64,000 nucleotides of DNA from Paenibacillus aurantius (GCF_032268605.1 NZ_CP130318.1:687501-751500), one strand, 5' to 3'. Positions 35,876-46,887 are shown, counted from the first letter of the stretch. The notes: generated by a model not told the origin, from the sequence alone. Translations and numbers: made by a program.

Positions 35876-36057
35876 AGCTCTCGTATAAAGTCGGGGATAC
35901 GGCCCGAAAGTTTCTACCCGAAAACCATAAATTTTTGGACTACGAGGATGGAGGAACGCCGCTTGGTTATGCCCGTGCTGTACGGGGAGAGCAGGCGCCT
36001 TTCTTTGTCGTCCGTCGGATGAAGCCCTTTAGCGGGCTTTGCCGGGGCGTTTTTTTG
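35876..36057 (+). promoter_or_regulatory. Guanine-type purine riboswitch with terminator, leader of the pur operon
   Basis: The aptamer (35876-35950) has P1 CTCG/CGAG, J1/2 TATAA, P2 TCGGG/CCCGA around GATACGG, J2/3 GTTTCTACC, P3 and J3/1 GGACTA. The specificity base is C, so guanine is the expected ligand. A bulged terminator stem, CGTCCGTCGGATGAAGCCC (36009-36027) folding on GGGCTTTGCCGGGGCG (36034-36049), is followed by seven T (36050-36056). Guanine should cause early termination. The 120 nt from the terminator to purE hold no further signal apart from the RBS. Confidence 0.92.
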
Positions 36058-36175
36058 TTTATGTGGGGTCTGCTCCTGCTGCTAGATGGCTTCATGGAAG
36101 GATAGAAGGATGAGCATAATGAAGAGAGAATCGCTGCAGCTCATCTTAGACTAATCATGGGGAAGAGGGATACGA

Positions 36176-36661
36176 ATGACCGCGCGAGTCGGTGTGATTA
36201 TGGGAAGCCAGTCGGACTGGGAAACGATGAAGCATGCGTGCGACGTGTTGGATGAACTGGAGATACCTTACGAGAAAAAGGTCGTGTCGGCTCACCGCAC
36301 GCCCGATCTGATGTTCGAGTACGCCGAAGGGGCGGCCGGACGCGGGCTTCAAGTCATTATAGCCGGAGCGGGCGGAGCCGCTCACCTGCCTGGGATGGTG
36401 GCTTCGAAGACGGAGCTCCCCGTGATCGGGGTGCCGGTCAAGTCGGCAAGCCTGAACGGACTGGACTCGCTTCTCTCGATCGTTCAGATGCCAGGCGGGA
36501 TTCCCGTGGCCACGGTGGCCATCGGCAAAGCCGGAGCGACGAACGCGGGCCTTCTGGCCGCCCAGATTCTCGGGGCGTTCGAGCCGGAGATCCGCGAGCG
36601 GGTGCGCAGCCGCCGCGAGAAGATCAAGCAGGCGGTCCTCGAAAGCAGTGAGCAGCTATGA
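36176..36661 (+). CDS. purE: N5-carboxyaminoimidazole ribonucleotide mutase
   Basis: A 161-aa class-I PurE that converts N5-CAIR, the PurK product, to CAIR. Conserved blocks are [43 protein letters not shown] and the 40s-loop region [19 protein letters not shown]. It is the first gene of the operon after the riboswitch. Stop and purK start overlap (ATGA). Confidence 0.96.
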   Translation: MTARVGVIMGSQSDWETMKHACDVLDELEIPYEKKVVSAHRTPDLMFEYAEGAAGRGLQVIIAGAGGAAHLPGMVASKTELPVIGVPVKSASLNGLDSLLSIVQMPGGIPVATVAIGKAGATNAGLLAAQILGAFEPEIRERVRSRREKIKQAVLESSEQL

Positions 36662-37917
36662 GCGGACGGAAAGAGGAGCATCAGCCGGTGACGGCGCCGG
36701 AGGGTAACCAGGGAAGTGGCAGGGTGGCCGCTCACGCAGGAGGGACCCGCGAGGGCGAGAGTGCGAAGGCTCCCGTTCTTCTGCCCGGCAGCACGATCGG
36801 CGTGCTGGGCGGCGGGCAGCTCGGCCGCATGCTGGCGCTCGCCGGCAGCGCCATGGGCTACCGCTTCGTCGCCCTGGACCCGACGGAAGATTCGCCGATG
36901 GGCCAGGTGGCCGGCCGGCAAATCACCGCCGCGTACGACGACGCGGATGCCGCCCGCGAGCTGGCTAAGCTCGCGGACGTGATTACGTACGAATTCGAGA
37001 ATGTGGATGCCGGCGTGGCCGGCATGCTCCAGGCCGAATCGTACGTGCCGCAGGGCAGCCGGCTGCTGCATATGACGCAGCACCGGCTGCGCGAGAAGCG
37101 TGCGATCGAGGCGGCGGGCGTGCGCGTCGCGCCCTACGCCGAGATCGCAAGCGCGCACGAGCTGCGCGAGCAGGTGGCGGTCTTCGGGACGCCGTGCGTC
37201 CTGAAGACCTGCACCGGCGGCTACGACGGCAAAGGGCAGTGGGTCATCCGCTCGGCGGACGAAGTCGACGAGGCGTATAACACGCTGGCCCGGGCCGGCA
37301 CGGAGCTCGTGCTCGAGCAGTTCGTGCCCTTCGAGCGCGAGATCAGCGTGATCGCGGCTCGAAGCCCCCGCGGGGAAGTGAAGGCATTCCCCGCAGCGGA
37401 GAACATCCACGTGGACAACATCCTGCATTTGTCCATCGTGCCCGCCCGGACGACCGAAGCCGTGCTCCGCGAGGCGGAGGCGATGGCGGTCCGGCTGGCG
37501 GAATCGCTCGGCGTCGTCGGCCTCCTGGCGGTGGAGATGTTCCTCACACGGGACGGCGAGCTGTACGTGAATGAGCTCGCGCCGCGGCCGCACAATTCCG
37601 GCCATTACACGATGGAGGCTTGCCGCACCTCGCAGTTCGAGCAGCATGTCCGCGCCGTGTGCAACCTGCCGCTCGGCTCGACCGAGCTCATGACCCCGGT
37701 GGTCATGGCGAACCTGCTCGGCGAACATATGGAGCCGGCGCTGCAGTGGCTCGCGGAGCAGACGGCCGAAGAGGAAGGGCTCGCGGTGAAGCTTCACCTG
37801 TACGGCAAGCACGAAGCGAAGGCCAAGCGGAAGATGGGCCATATCAACGTGCTCGCAGCCGATACCGGGAAGGCGCTCGCCTGGGTGGAACGTTCAGGGA
37901 TTTGGAAAGACCGCTGA
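36658..37917 (+). CDS. purK: N5-carboxyaminoimidazole ribonucleotide synthase
   Basis: A 419-aa ATP-grasp enzyme that carboxylates AIR with bicarbonate and ATP. The glycine-rich [13 protein letters not shown] begins only at residue 48. Residues 1-44 are a low-complexity, Gly/Glu/Ala-rich extension not found in typical PurK (about 380 aa). Core motifs are [30 protein letters not shown] and [13 protein letters not shown]. The ATG overlapping the purE stop is used, although its RBS is weak; a GTG at 36724 is an alternative. It is the last gene before the repeat that interrupts the operon. Confidence 0.94.
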   Translation: MSGRKEEHQPVTAPEGNQGSGRVAAHAGGTREGESAKAPVLLPGSTIGVLGGGQLGRMLALAGSAMGYRFVALDPTEDSPMGQVAGRQITAAYDDADAARELAKLADVITYEFENVDAGVAGMLQAESYVPQGSRLLHMTQHRLREKRAIEAAGVRVAPYAEIASAHELREQVAVFGTPCVLKTCTGGYDGKGQWVIRSADEVDEAYNTLARAGTELVLEQFVPFEREISVIAARSPRGEVKAFPAAENIHVDNILHLSIVPARTTEAVLREAEAMAVRLAESLGVVGLLAVEMFLTRDGELYVNELAPRPHNSGHYTMEACRTSQFEQHVRAVCNLPLGSTELMTPVVMANLLGEHMEPALQWLAEQTAEEEGLAVKLHLYGKHEAKAKRKMGHINVLAADTGKALAWVERSGIWKDR

Positions 37918-38065
37918 GGTCCAGACGAGGCCCCCGCGGCTGAGCGAAACGCTTATTTTATACAACGCCAACTTCAACGCCGGCATCCAGGCGTGGGTAA
38001 ACGAAAAGAACAGAAGGGCAGTCCCGAAGAACCGGACATCCGGACAGCGGGCTTACGCCTTTTTC

Positions 38066-38160
38066 CTAATGCCTTATCCGTTAGTCTTTGTACTGTTTTC
38101 TGTAGATTCGAGAGCATCCAGAGGTTTTCCCACCAACAAAGCTGCCGGATAAGGCACTAG
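38066..38160. repeat. Dispersed terminal-inverted-repeat element, copy B, inside the pur operon
   Basis: A 95-bp element with ends CTAATGCCTTATCCG and CGGATAAGGCACTAG. The right half (CCAACAAAG--GCCGGATAAGG) matches copies A and C; the left interior is diverged. It occupies a large part of the 295-bp purK-purB gap, an otherwise tightly packed operon. The rest of the gap (37918-38065) has no gene. Confidence 0.83.
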
Positions 38161-38212
38161 CATGCAGCCGGACTTACCGGCCTGACAATTTCCCGACGGA
38201 GGTACTTACGAC

Positions 38213-39511
38213 ATGATCGATCGTTACACAAGACCCGAAATGGCCGCCATCTGGACGGAGCAGAACAAATTCCAGGCATGGCTCGAAGTAGAGATTCTTT
38301 CCTGCGAGGCCTGGTCCGAGCTAGGCGTTATTCCGAAGGAAGATGTGGCCGAGCTGAGAGCGAAGGCCTCCTTCGACATCGACCGCATTTACGAAATCGA
38401 GCAGGAAACGCGCCACGACGTGATCGCCTTCACGCGCGCTGTCTCCGAGACGCTCGGGCCCGAGCGCAAATGGGTGCACTACGGCCTCACTTCTACGGAT
38501 GTCGTGGACACCGCCCTCGGCTACCTGCTCCGCCAGGCCAACGAGATCATCGAGAAGGACCTGCTCGCGTTCATCGATATCCTGCGCGACAAGGCGATCG
38601 CCTACAAGGACACCCCGATGATGGGACGGACGCACGGCGTGCATGCCGAGCCGACGACCTTCGGCCTCAAGATGGCGCTCTGGTATGAAGAGATGAAGCG
38701 CAACCTGGAGCGGTTCCGCTTCGCGGCGGACGGCGTCCAGTACGGCAAAATCTCCGGAGCCGTCGGCACCTACGCGAACATCGACCCGTTCATCGAGCAG
38801 TACGTGTGCGAGAAGCTCGGCACGAAGCCGGCTCCGATCTCCACCCAGACGCTGCAGCGCGACCGGCACGCCGAATACATGGCCACCCTGGCTCTGATCG
38901 CCACGTCCATGGACAAATTCGCCACCGAAATCCGCGCCCTGCAGAAGAGCGAGTTCCGCGAAGTCGAGGAGCCGTTCGCCAAGGGGCAAAAGGGCTCGTC
39001 CGCGATGCCGCACAAGCGCAACCCGATCGGCTGCGAAAGCATCTCCGGCCTGTCCCGCGTCGTCCGCGGCCACATGATCTCGGCCTACGAGAACGTCACC
39101 CTGTGGCATGAGCGCGACATCTCGCACTCCTCCGTCGAGCGGATCATCCTGCCGGACGCGACGCAGCTCGTCAACTACATGCTGAACCGTCTCGGCCGGA
39201 TCATCCAGAACCTGACGGTGTTCCCGGAGAACATGAAGCGCAACATGCAGAGCACGTACGGTGTTCCTTTCTCCGGCCGCGTCCTGACGAAGCTGATCGA
39301 CAAGGGCTTCTCCCGCGAGCAGGCGTACGATACGGTTCAGCCGAAGGCCATGCAGGCCTGGGAAACGCAGCGCTCGTTCCGCGACATCGTAGAGGCCGAT
39401 CCAGTCATCAGCGAGACGCTGACGAAGGAAGAAATCGCCGACTGCTTCGATCCAAGCTGGCATCTGAAGCATGTGGATACCATTTTCCGCCGATTGGGGT
39501 TGTCCGAATGA
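38213..39511 (+). CDS. purB: Adenylosuccinate lyase
   Basis: A 432-aa member of the fumarase/aspartase superfamily. It acts twice in purine synthesis: SAICAR to AICAR and adenylosuccinate to AMP. The signature [15 protein letters not shown] contains the flexible catalytic loop. [13 protein letters not shown] and [13 protein letters not shown] carry the catalytic histidines. RBS GGAGGTAC stands seven bases before the ATG. Its last codons overlap purC (ATGA). Confidence 0.96.
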   Translation: MIDRYTRPEMAAIWTEQNKFQAWLEVEILSCEAWSELGVIPKEDVAELRAKASFDIDRIYEIEQETRHDVIAFTRAVSETLGPERKWVHYGLTSTDVVDTALGYLLRQANEIIEKDLLAFIDILRDKAIAYKDTPMMGRTHGVHAEPTTFGLKMALWYEEMKRNLERFRFAADGVQYGKISGAVGTYANIDPFIEQYVCEKLGTKPAPISTQTLQRDRHAEYMATLALIATSMDKFATEIRALQKSEFREVEEPFAKGQKGSSAMPHKRNPIGCESISGLSRVVRGHMISAYENVTLWHERDISHSSVERIILPDATQLVNYMLNRLGRIIQNLTVFPENMKRNMQSTYGVPFSGRVLTKLIDKGFSREQAYDTVQPKAMQAWETQRSFRDIVEADPVISETLTKEEIADCFDPSWHLKHVDTIFRRLGLSE

Positions 39512-40398
39512 GTGAGACCACCGCGCTGTATACCGCCGTCGACTATGTCCAAGCACCGCTCTTGTATAAAGGAAAGGTCCGGGAGCTGTATGACCTGGGC
39601 GAGCATTACCTGATCGTGGTAACGGACCGGATCTCGGCGTTCGATTACGTCCTGAAGCCGGCCGTGCCGGACAAAGGGAACGTCCTTAACCTGCTGAGCC
39701 GGTTCTGGTTCGACAAGACGGCTGACCTTCAGCCGAATCACGTCGTCCACTGCGATGTGGAGAAGCTCGGCGATCTCGTAACCGAGCCGGCTCTCCTGAA
39801 GGACCGCATCATGGTCACCCGCAAGGCCGAGCGCATCGACATCGAGTGCGTCGTGCGCGGCTACATCACGGGGGGCGGCTGGCGCCAGTATCAGGCGAAT
39901 GGCGAGATTAACGGGCACAAGCTGCCCGAAGGGCTCCGCAAGAACGCGAAGCTCGAGGAACCGATCTTCACCCCCGCCGCGAAGAACGATGTCGGCCATG
40001 ACGAGGACATCTCCATCGAACGGATGGAGGAGCTGGTCGGCAAGGAGCTGACCGCCGAGCTGCAGGAGAAGAGCCTGCGCCTCTACGAGTTCGCCCGGGA
40101 TTACTGCGAGAAACACGGCATCATCCTCGCCGACACGAAGTTCGAGTTCGGGCTGATCGACGGTCAGGTCATTCTGATCGACGAGATTTTCACCCCGGAT
40201 TCGTCCCGTTACTGGGCGGCGGAGAAGTACGCGCTCGATATCGAGATCGACGGCATGGACAAGGAGCCGGTCCGCACGTACCTGAGCCAATCGGGATGGG
40301 ACAAAAACAGCGAGCCGGATCCGCTGCCGGCGGACGTGGTGGAAGCGACGTCGAACCGGTACCGGGACATCCTGAACCGGATTGTAAGCACGGCGTAA
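39508..40398 (+). CDS. purC: SAICAR synthetase
   Basis: A 296-aa phosphoribosylaminoimidazole-succinocarboxamide synthase, which joins CAIR and aspartate using ATP. Motifs include [44 protein letters not shown] and [14 protein letters not shown]. The length is nearer the 290-300-aa form than the 240-aa B. subtilis form. The start overlaps the purB stop. Confidence 0.94.
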   Translation: MSETTALYTAVDYVQAPLLYKGKVRELYDLGEHYLIVVTDRISAFDYVLKPAVPDKGNVLNLLSRFWFDKTADLQPNHVVHCDVEKLGDLVTEPALLKDRIMVTRKAERIDIECVVRGYITGGGWRQYQANGEINGHKLPEGLRKNAKLEEPIFTPAAKNDVGHDEDISIERMEELVGKELTAELQEKSLRLYEFARDYCEKHGIILADTKFEFGLIDGQVILIDEIFTPDSSRYWAAEKYALDIEIDGMDKEPVRTYLSQSGWDKNSEPDPLPADVVEATSNRYRDILNRIVSTA

Positions 40399-40525
40399 CA
40401 TAATCTGCTCTTTTATCCGGCCCATATCATCTGCTAGAGTCATAAGCCCAAAAGGGCCGGCATTTTTCCTACCCATGACCATGCATCGTTCCCGCGAGGG
40501 ACTCATTAAAGGAGGACAACTGTTC

Positions 40526-40768
40526 ATGTTAAAAGCTACCGTCTACGTAACCATTAAAGAAAGCGTATTGGACCCGCAGGGGAATGCGGTTCAGGGAGCC
40601 CTTCACTCCATGGGCTTCCAAGAGGTCGGGAAGGTGCGCATCGGCAAGTACCTGGAGGTCAACCTCGACACCGACGACCGCGCGGAGGCGGAAGAGCGCC
40701 TGAAAGCGATGTGCGAGAAGCTTCTCGCTAATACCGTCGTGGAAGATTACCGCTTCGAGATCGCTTAA
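40526..40768 (+). CDS. purS: FGAM synthase subunit PurS
   Basis: An 80-aa subunit that holds PurQ and PurL together for ammonia transfer. It has VYVTIKESVLDPQGNAVQGALHSMG and the VRIGKYLEV core of PurS. The frame is open for 17 codons upstream, but AAAGGAGG lies nine bases before the ATG at 40526. Confidence 0.95.
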   Translation: MLKATVYVTIKESVLDPQGNAVQGALHSMGFQEVGKVRIGKYLEVNLDTDDRAEAEERLKAMCEKLLANTVVEDYRFEIA

Positions 40769-40800
40769 CTTAATCGAATCACTTTCAGGGAGGGTGCAGC

Positions 40801-41493
40801 ATGAACTTTGGAGTTCTCGTTTTTCCGGGATCGAACTGTGACATAGATTGCTATAAAGCCGTGGAAGAAACGGTCGGCCAGAAGGTCGAATACGTTTGGC
40901 ACACGGAGACGGACCTTTCGCGTTTTGACTGCATTTTGGTGCCGGGAGGCTTCTCGTACGGGGATTACCTGCGCTGCGGCGCAATCGCCCGTTTTGCCCC
41001 GGTCATGGGTGCGCTCGTAAAATTCGCGGAGCAAGGCAAGTTTGTGCTCGGCATCTGCAACGGCTTCCAGATTCTGACCGAATCGGGCCTGCTGCCGGGA
41101 GCCCTGCTCCGCAACCGCACGCTGAAGTTCCGCTGCCATTCGGCGATGCTTCGCGTGGAGAATGCGGGCACTCCTTTTACGAACCAGTACCGCGAAGGGG
41201 AAGAGATCGACATCCCGATCGCGCACGGAGAAGGCAACTACTATTGCGACGCCGAGACGCTCGAGAAGCTGAAGGCGAACAACCAGATCGTTTTCCGTTA
41301 TGCAGGCAGTAACCCGAACGGTTCGGTGGACGATATCGCCGGTATCTGCAACGAACGGGGCAACGTGCTCGGCATGATGCCGCACCCGGAACGCGCCGTG
41401 AACCAGCTGCTCGGCTCCGAGGACGGCAAGCGCATGTTTACATCGATTCTGAACAAATGGAGGGAACAGCATGGCGCAGCAGCTATCCGCTAA
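40801..41493 (+). CDS. purQ: FGAM synthase glutaminase subunit PurQ
   Basis: A 230-aa class-I amidotransferase that supplies ammonia to PurL. The nucleophile is C86 in VLGICNGFQ, and the H/E pair lies in [20 protein letters not shown] at the N-terminus is typical of the small PurQ. It overlaps purL by 23 nt, which suggests translational coupling of the complex. GGGAGG precedes the ATG. Confidence 0.96.
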   Translation: MNFGVLVFPGSNCDIDCYKAVEETVGQKVEYVWHTETDLSRFDCILVPGGFSYGDYLRCGAIARFAPVMGALVKFAEQGKFVLGICNGFQILTESGLLPGALLRNRTLKFRCHSAMLRVENAGTPFTNQYREGEEIDIPIAHGEGNYYCDAETLEKLKANNQIVFRYAGSNPNGSVDDIAGICNERGNVLGMMPHPERAVNQLLGSEDGKRMFTSILNKWREQHGAAAIR

Positions 41494-43717
41494 AGAACCG
41501 ACGGCCGAACAAATCGCCGATCAGCAAATCTACAAGCAAATGGGCGTCACCGACGACGAATATGCCAAAATCTGCGGGTTTCTCGGCCGCCAGCCGAACT
41601 ACGTGGAGATCGGCGTGTTCAGCGTCATGTGGTCGGAGCACTGCTCCTACAAGAACTCCAAGCCTGTCCTGAGAAAATTCCCGGTGACCGGACCACGCGT
41701 CCTTATGGGACCGGGCGAAGGCGCCGGCATCGTCGATATCGGCGACAACCAGGCGGTCGTGTTCAAAATCGAGTCCCACAACCATCCGTCCGCCGTCGAG
41801 CCTTATCAAGGCGCGGCTACGGGAGTGGGCGGGATTATCCGCGACATTTTCTCCATGGGTGCCCGTCCGGTGGCTCTTCTTAACTCCCTGCGGTTCGGCA
41901 AGCTTCAGAACGACCGCGTCAAATATTTGTTCGAGCATGTGGTCGGCGGGATCGCCGGCTACGGCAACTGCATCGGAATCCCGACCGTCGGCGGCGAAGT
42001 GATGTTCGACGAGAGCTACGAGGGCAACCCGCTCGTGAACGCCATGTGCGTCGGCTTGATCGATCATGACAAAATCCAGAAGGGCGTCGCCGAAGGGATC
42101 GGCAACCCGGTGTTCTACGTCGGTCCGGCTACGGGACGCGACGGCATTCACGGAGCCACGTTCGCTTCCGAGGAAATAACGGAAGAGACCGAAGCGAAGC
42201 GCTCGGCCGTTCAGGTCGGCGACCCGTTCATGGAGAAGCTCGTCCTCGAGGCGTGCCTGGACTTGATCAATTCCGGCATTGTCGTCGGAATCCAGGATAT
42301 GGGCGCCGCGGGGCTGACGTGCTCCAGTGCGGAGATGGCGTCGAAGGCCGGCAACGGTATGGAACTGAACCTCGACATGGTGCCTCAGCGCGAGGACGGC
42401 ATGACGGCTTACGAGATGATGCTCTCCGAATCACAGGAGCGCATGCTGTTTGTTGTAAAGCCGGAGCATGAAGAGCAGGCGAAGGGCATTTTTGCCCGCT
42501 GGGGACTGGACTGCCACAAGGTCGGCAAGGTGACCAACGACGGCCGCCTCCGCCTCATCCACAACGGCGAGGAAGTCGGCAACATGCCGGTTACGGCGCT
42601 CGTCGACGAGTGCCCGGTGTACAGCAAGCCGTCGCAGCTGCCGGCTTACTACGAGAAAAATGCGTCCGTCGATACGACCCGTTATGAGGAAGTGACGGAC
42701 CTGAACGGCGCCCTGGAGAAGGTTCTGGCTTCGCCGACGGTGGCGAGCAAGGAATGGGTCTACAGCCAGTACGACTACATGGTCCGCACGAGCACCGCGG
42801 TGCGTCCGGGCTCGGATGCAGCGGTCGTGACCATTCCAGGCACCCGCAAGGCGCTTGCCATGACAACCGACTGCAACGGCCGCTACGTCTACCTCGATCC
42901 CGAGGTAGGCGGGAAAATCGCCGTCAGCGAAGCGGCGCGCAACGTGGTCTGCTCGGGCGCCGAGCCGCTGGCCATCACGGACAACCTGAACTTCGGAAGC
43001 CCGGAGAAGCCGGAGATCTTCTGGCAGCTCGAGAAGGCCGTCGACGGCATGGCGGAAGCCTGCCGCGCGCTGAACTCGCCGGTTATCGGCGGGAACGTGA
43101 GCTTGTACAACGAGAATGCCAAAGGCGCCATCTACCCGACGCCGGTCGTTGGCATGGTCGGCTTGGTGCATGACGTGGACCACATCACGACCCAGAGCTT
43201 CAAGCGCGAAGGGGACGTGATCCTGCTCGCCGGCGAGACGAAGGCCGAGCTTGGCGGGAGCGAGTTCCAGTACGTGATTCACGGCGTGACGGAAGGCCGT
43301 CCTCCGCAGATCGACCTGAACGTGGAAAAAAACCTTCAGGAAGCGCTGCTTGGCGCTATCCAGCAGGGCCTGGTGGCTTCCGCGCATGACCTGTCCGAAG
43401 GCGGACTGGCCGCAGCACTTGCGGAGAGCTGCATCAGCGGCCGCATCGGGGCGGAGGTCGATTTTGCTTCGGACCTGCGTCCGGACATCGCGCTGTTCAG
43501 CGAGAGCCAGTCCCGCGTGCTGCTGAGCGCCACGCCCGATAAGGCGGAGGCTTTGCAGAAGCATTTGGCTGACCGTGGGGTTCCGGTCGTGAAGTTGGGT
43601 ACGGTAGGAGGGAAAGACCTGTCGGCTTCGGTCAACCGCAAGCCGGCTATCCGTTCATCCGTCGATCAGCTAGAAAAAGCCTGGAAGGATGCGATCCCAT
43701 GTCTGATGAACTCATAA
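41471..43717 (+). CDS. purL: FGAM synthase large subunit PurL (small form)
   Basis: A 748-aa ATP-dependent synthase of the PurSQL type (about 740 aa), not the 1,300-aa fused form. It converts FGAR to FGAM. Blocks seen are [57 protein letters not shown]-type glycine repeats, and [27 protein letters not shown] precedes the ATG by 7 nt inside purQ. The last 19 nt overlap purF. Confidence 0.96.
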   Translation: MAQQLSAKEPTAEQIADQQIYKQMGVTDDEYAKICGFLGRQPNYVEIGVFSVMWSEHCSYKNSKPVLRKFPVTGPRVLMGPGEGAGIVDIGDNQAVVFKIESHNHPSAVEPYQGAATGVGGIIRDIFSMGARPVALLNSLRFGKLQNDRVKYLFEHVVGGIAGYGNCIGIPTVGGEVMFDESYEGNPLVNAMCVGLIDHDKIQKGVAEGIGNPVFYVGPATGRDGIHGATFASEEITEETEAKRSAVQVGDPFMEKLVLEACLDLINSGIVVGIQDMGAAGLTCSSAEMASKAGNGMELNLDMVPQREDGMTAYEMMLSESQERMLFVVKPEHEEQAKGIFARWGLDCHKVGKVTNDGRLRLIHNGEEVGNMPVTALVDECPVYSKPSQLPAYYEKNASVDTTRYEEVTDLNGALEKVLASPTVASKEWVYSQYDYMVRTSTAVRPGSDAAVVTIPGTRKALAMTTDCNGRYVYLDPEVGGKIAVSEAARNVVCSGAEPLAITDNLNFGSPEKPEIFWQLEKAVDGMAEACRALNSPVIGGNVSLYNENAKGAIYPTPVVGMVGLVHDVDHITTQSFKREGDVILLAGETKAELGGSEFQYVIHGVTEGRPPQIDLNVEKNLQEALLGAIQQGLVASAHDLSEGGLAAALAESCISGRIGAEVDFASDLRPDIALFSESQSRVLLSATPDKAEALQKHLADRGVPVVKLGTVGGKDLSASVNRKPAIRSSVDQLEKAWKDAIPCLMNS

Positions 43718-45171
43718 ACCCCCAGCCGTTATGGACCGGGCGTTATTATAATGAGGGAGTCGATTCGGACGTTTTTGATAAATTGAAAGAGGAATGCGGG
43801 GTCTTCGGGGTGTTCGGTCACCCGGAGGCTTCGGCCCTTTCGTTCTTCGGGCTTCATGCCCTGCAGCACCGCGGGGAAGAGAGCGCGGGCGTCTGCACCA
43901 CCGTGGACGGAAGCGAGTTCTTTGTTCACAAAGGCATGGGCCTGGTGAAGGAAGTCTTCACGAACGAGCGCATTGAGTACTTGAAGGGAACGACGGCCAT
44001 CGGGCACGTCCGGTATTCGACGTCGGGAGCAAGCAAGCTGGAGAATGCGCAGCCGCTTGTGTTCAAGTACCGCGGCGGAAACATCGCCATCTGCACGAAC
44101 GGTAACATCACCAACGCGGATGAGATCCGCGCCGAGCTCGAGGAGGAAGGCTCGATCTTCCAGACGACAAGCGATACCGAGGTGGTCATTCACCTCATCT
44201 CGCGGTCCAAGGCGAACGGGCTTGTCATGGCGGTCAAGGAAGCGCTGCGCCGCGTTGTCGGCGGGTTTGCCTTCCTGATCATGGTCAACGACCGCCTGTT
44301 TGTGGCCCGCGATCCCCACGGCCTGAGGCCGCTGGCTATGGCGAAGCTCGGAGACGCGTACCTGTTCGCCTCGGAAACGTGCGCTTTCGAAACAGTCGGC
44401 GCCGAATTCATCCGCGACATCGAGCCGGGCGAGCTCCTCATCTTCGATAGCGATGGGCTGAAGGAGGACCGGTTTGCCGAGATGGAGCGGCGGGCGCTCT
44501 GTGCCATGGAGTATATCTACTTCTCGCGGCCCGACAGCGACCTGGACAACATCAACCTCCATTCCTCCCGCAAAAGAATGGGGCAGCAGCTCGCGATGGA
44601 AGCGTTCGTGGACGCCGACGTCGTGACCGGCGTGCCGGATTCGAGCATCTCGGCGGCGATCGGCTTCGCCGAGCAGACGGGCATCCCTTACGAGCTCGGG
44701 ATGATCAAGAACCGGTACACCGGCCGGACCTTCATCCAGCCGAGCCAGGAACTTCGGGAGCGTGGCGTGAAGATGAAGCTGAGCGCCGTGCGCAAGGTGG
44801 TCGAGGGCAAGCGCGTCGTCATGATCGACGACTCGATCGTCCGCGGGACCACTTCTCTGCGCATCGTGAATATGCTTCGCGAGGCCGGCGCGGCCGAGGT
44901 TCATGTGCGGATCAGTTCACCGCCGTACATGAACCCGTGCTTCTACGGCATCGACACGCCGAGCCGCAAGGAGCTCATCGCGTCGACGAAATCGGTCGAG
45001 GAAATTCGCCGCTCGATCAACGCGGACTCGCTGCATTTCCTCTCGAAGGACGGCCTGCTCGAAGCGATCGGCCGCCCCGTCGGCGAGTACAACCGGGGCA
45101 TGTGCACCGGCTGCTTCGACAACGACTACCCGACGCCGGTGAACGACGAGGACCCCAGCTGCGGGTGTTAG
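43699..45171 (+). CDS. purF: Amidophosphoribosyltransferase
   Basis: A 490-aa enzyme for the first committed step: PRPP plus glutamine to phosphoribosylamine. A 32-residue propeptide ends before the N-terminal nucleophile C33 ([10 protein letters not shown]). The PRPP loop is [14 protein letters not shown]. The C-terminus contains [11 protein letters not shown] and CGC, consistent with the cysteine ligands of the 4Fe-4S cluster of the Bacillus-type enzyme. It overlaps purL. Unusually, 675 bp without a gene follow before purM. Confidence 0.96.
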   Translation: MSDELINPQPLWTGRYYNEGVDSDVFDKLKEECGVFGVFGHPEASALSFFGLHALQHRGEESAGVCTTVDGSEFFVHKGMGLVKEVFTNERIEYLKGTTAIGHVRYSTSGASKLENAQPLVFKYRGGNIAICTNGNITNADEIRAELEEEGSIFQTTSDTEVVIHLISRSKANGLVMAVKEALRRVVGGFAFLIMVNDRLFVARDPHGLRPLAMAKLGDAYLFASETCAFETVGAEFIRDIEPGELLIFDSDGLKEDRFAEMERRALCAMEYIYFSRPDSDLDNINLHSSRKRMGQQLAMEAFVDADVVTGVPDSSISAAIGFAEQTGIPYELGMIKNRYTGRTFIQPSQELRERGVKMKLSAVRKVVEGKRVVMIDDSIVRGTTSLRIVNMLREAGAAEVHVRISSPPYMNPCFYGIDTPSRKELIASTKSVEEIRRSINADSLHFLSKDGLLEAIGRPVGEYNRGMCTGCFDNDYPTPVNDEDPSCGC

Positions 45172-45518
45172 TGGGGCGGGAGCCGAGTGAGGTGGAAACG
45201 CTAGCGAGGCAGAGGTTGGAAAGACGTTTAGCGAACGCTGGGCAGGCAAGAGACAGTTCAGAGACTGGTGAAAGGCTGGGCGGTCCCTTCCCCAGGCAGC
45301 CGGATCGGGTCCAGGTGCTTGGCAGGAAGCTAGGTGCGGGTCTGGATGGACCCTTAGCTGGTCTCGGGTATCGAACCACGCCAGTTCGGGAGCCGCATGC
45401 TAATTAGGAACACCCGAGGGAGGCCGCTGGGACAGCTCAAGTGAGGAAGTCGAGATTCATCCGAGGCTGCCGGGGTCCCTTGACGGAATAAAGGAACTCG
45501 GTTCCTTTATTCGCCGTT

Positions 45519-45571
45519 CTGGAGGGGATGGTGAAAGGATAGAGGAAAAATCCCCTCCAGCGGCTATTTTT
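45519..45571 (+). terminator. Terminator-like hairpin between purF and purM
   Basis: CTGGAGGGGA (45519-45528) and TCCCCTCCAG (45551-45560) form a perfect 10-bp stem with a 22-nt loop. A run of five T follows after six bases (CGGCTATTTTT). It could reduce transcription of purM and later genes, but the distance to the T-run makes this uncertain. Confidence 0.45.
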
Positions 45572-45589
45572 GACCGGATTCGCCGGATA

Positions 45590-45661
45590 TAGCGAACCAT
45601 AGTTCCTCTAAATTTTGAATAAGTAGGCAAAATGGGTGATTAGCGCACCGTAGTTCCTCTA
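45590..45661 (+). repeat. Two 21-bp direct repeats
   Basis: Positions 45590-45610 and 45641-45661 agree at 19 of 21 bases. They are 51 bp apart and flanked by AT-rich sequence. They may be part of a REP-like repeat family of this genome. Confidence 0.75.
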
Positions 45662-45846
45662 TTTTCGAGCGGATGCTCGTGGCAGGACGAATAGAGGGCT
45701 TCGGCTAACTTCGAACCACTGCGCCGCAGGGCGAGCGGAAGAGGCCGGTACCTTCAAGAGCCTGCTTTCGGTGGCCGGACTGGATCCGCTATCCTCGGAG
45801 GAAGCATGCGCGATCACCCAAGCCGCCAACCAAAGGAGAGATCACA

Positions 45847-46887
45847 GTGTCAGAAGCCTACAAAAAAGCCGGAGTCGACATCGCGGCGGGCAACGAAGCC
45901 GTAGAACGCATGAAAAAGCACGTGAAACGTACGATGCGTCCCGGGGTGATGACCGACCTGGGCGGCTTCGGCGGCCTGTTCGGGCTGAACAAGGACCAAT
46001 ACGAGGAGCCTGTGCTCGTGTCCGGAACCGACGGCGTCGGCACGAAGCTCAAGGTGGCTTTTGCCATGGATAAGCATGATACGATCGGAATCGACGCCGT
46101 GGCGATGTGCGTGAACGACATCATCGTACAGGGCGCGGAGCCTCTGTTCTTCCTCGATTACCTGGCCACGAGCAAGGTTGTGCCGGAGAAGATCGAGGCG
46201 ATCGTAGCGGGCATCTCCGAAGGCTGCGTGCAGGCGGGCTGTGCCTTGATCGGCGGCGAAACGGCTGAAATGCCGGGGATGTACACCGACGGCGAATACG
46301 ACATTGCCGGGTTCACGGTCGGCATCGTGGACAAGAAGAAGATCATCGACGGCTCGACGATCCGTCCGGGAGATATCGTGCTTGGCCTAGCCTCGAGCGG
46401 CATCCACAGCAACGGCTACTCGCTCGTTCGCCGTCTTCTTCTTGAGGAGAAGGGCTACGGGCTGGACCAGCACATCGATGAGCTCGGCGCCAAGCTGGGC
46501 GACGTGATTCTGGAGCCGACGCGCATCTACGTCAAATCCGTTCTCGGCATGCTGGAGAAGGCGGAGATCAAAGGCATGGCGCACATCACCGGCGGGGGCT
46601 TCCTGGAGAACATCCCGCGCTGTCTGCCGGATGGTGTCAACGTGGAGATTGATTACGGTTCCTGGCCGATCCTGCCGATCTTCGAGCTTCTGCAAAAAGC
46701 CGGCAGCATCACGAACAACGACATGTTCCGCACGTTCAACATGGGCATCGGCATGGTCGTGATCGTGTCGGAGGAACAGGCGGCGGCAGCGGAGCAGGCC
46801 GCCAAGGAGCTGGGCGAGAGCGTGTACCGCCTCGGCCGCGTCACCGAAGGCGACAAGCAGGTGACGTTCACCGGAGCGGACGTCTAA
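45847..46887 (+). CDS. purM: Phosphoribosylformylglycinamidine cyclo-ligase (AIR synthetase)
   Basis: A 346-aa ATP-dependent enzyme that closes the imidazole ring (FGAM to AIR). Motifs are [55 protein letters not shown] and [13 protein letters not shown]. The GTG start follows AAAGGAGAG by eight bases. Its stop codon overlaps purN by one base. Confidence 0.96.
   Translation: MSEAYKKAGVDIAAGNEAVERMKKHVKRTMRPGVMTDLGGFGGLFGLNKDQYEEPVLVSGTDGVGTKLKVAFAMDKHDTIGIDAVAMCVNDIIVQGAEPLFFLDYLATSKVVPEKIEAIVAGISEGCVQAGCALIGGETAEMPGMYTDGEYDIAGFTVGIVDKKKIIDGSTIRPGDIVLGLASSGIHSNGYSLVRRLLLEEKGYGLDQHIDELGAKLGDVILEPTRIYVKSVLGMLEKAEIKGMAHITGGGFLENIPRCLPDGVNVEIDYGSWPILPIFELLQKAGSITNNDMFRTFNMGIGMVVIVSEEQAAAAEQAAKELGESVYRLGRVTEGDKQVTFTGADV

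Larger units (their letters stand above)
45172..45846 (+). other. Non-coding, repeat- and hairpin-rich gap inside the pur operon
   Basis: No credible gene lies in these 675 bp. The first 300 bp are G+C rich with several short self-complementary segments (AGCGAACGCT; GGGTC-TGGATG-GACCC at 45339). Then follow a perfect 12-bp hairpin GAATAAAGGAAC/GTTCCTTTATTC with a TCG loop (45486-45512), and a 10-bp stem CTGGAGGGGA/TCCCCTCCAG (45519-45528 with 45551-45560) followed by CGGCTATTTTT. Two 21-bp direct repeats follow, TAGCGAACCATAGTTCCTCT (45590) and TAGCGCACCGTAGTTCCTCT (45641), each continued by A. A reverse copy of the core, TAGAGGAA, lies at 45540. The function is unknown; it may be a repeat cluster or a structured RNA. 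Confidence 0.7.

Noticed and set aside
45180-45260. Possible group II intron domain V or other ribozyme (GAGCCGAGTGAGG...GAAA...)
   Set aside because: The GAGCCG and GAAA pieces are there, but the two strands of the expected helix do not pair and no reverse transcriptase or 5' GTGCG boundary is present.
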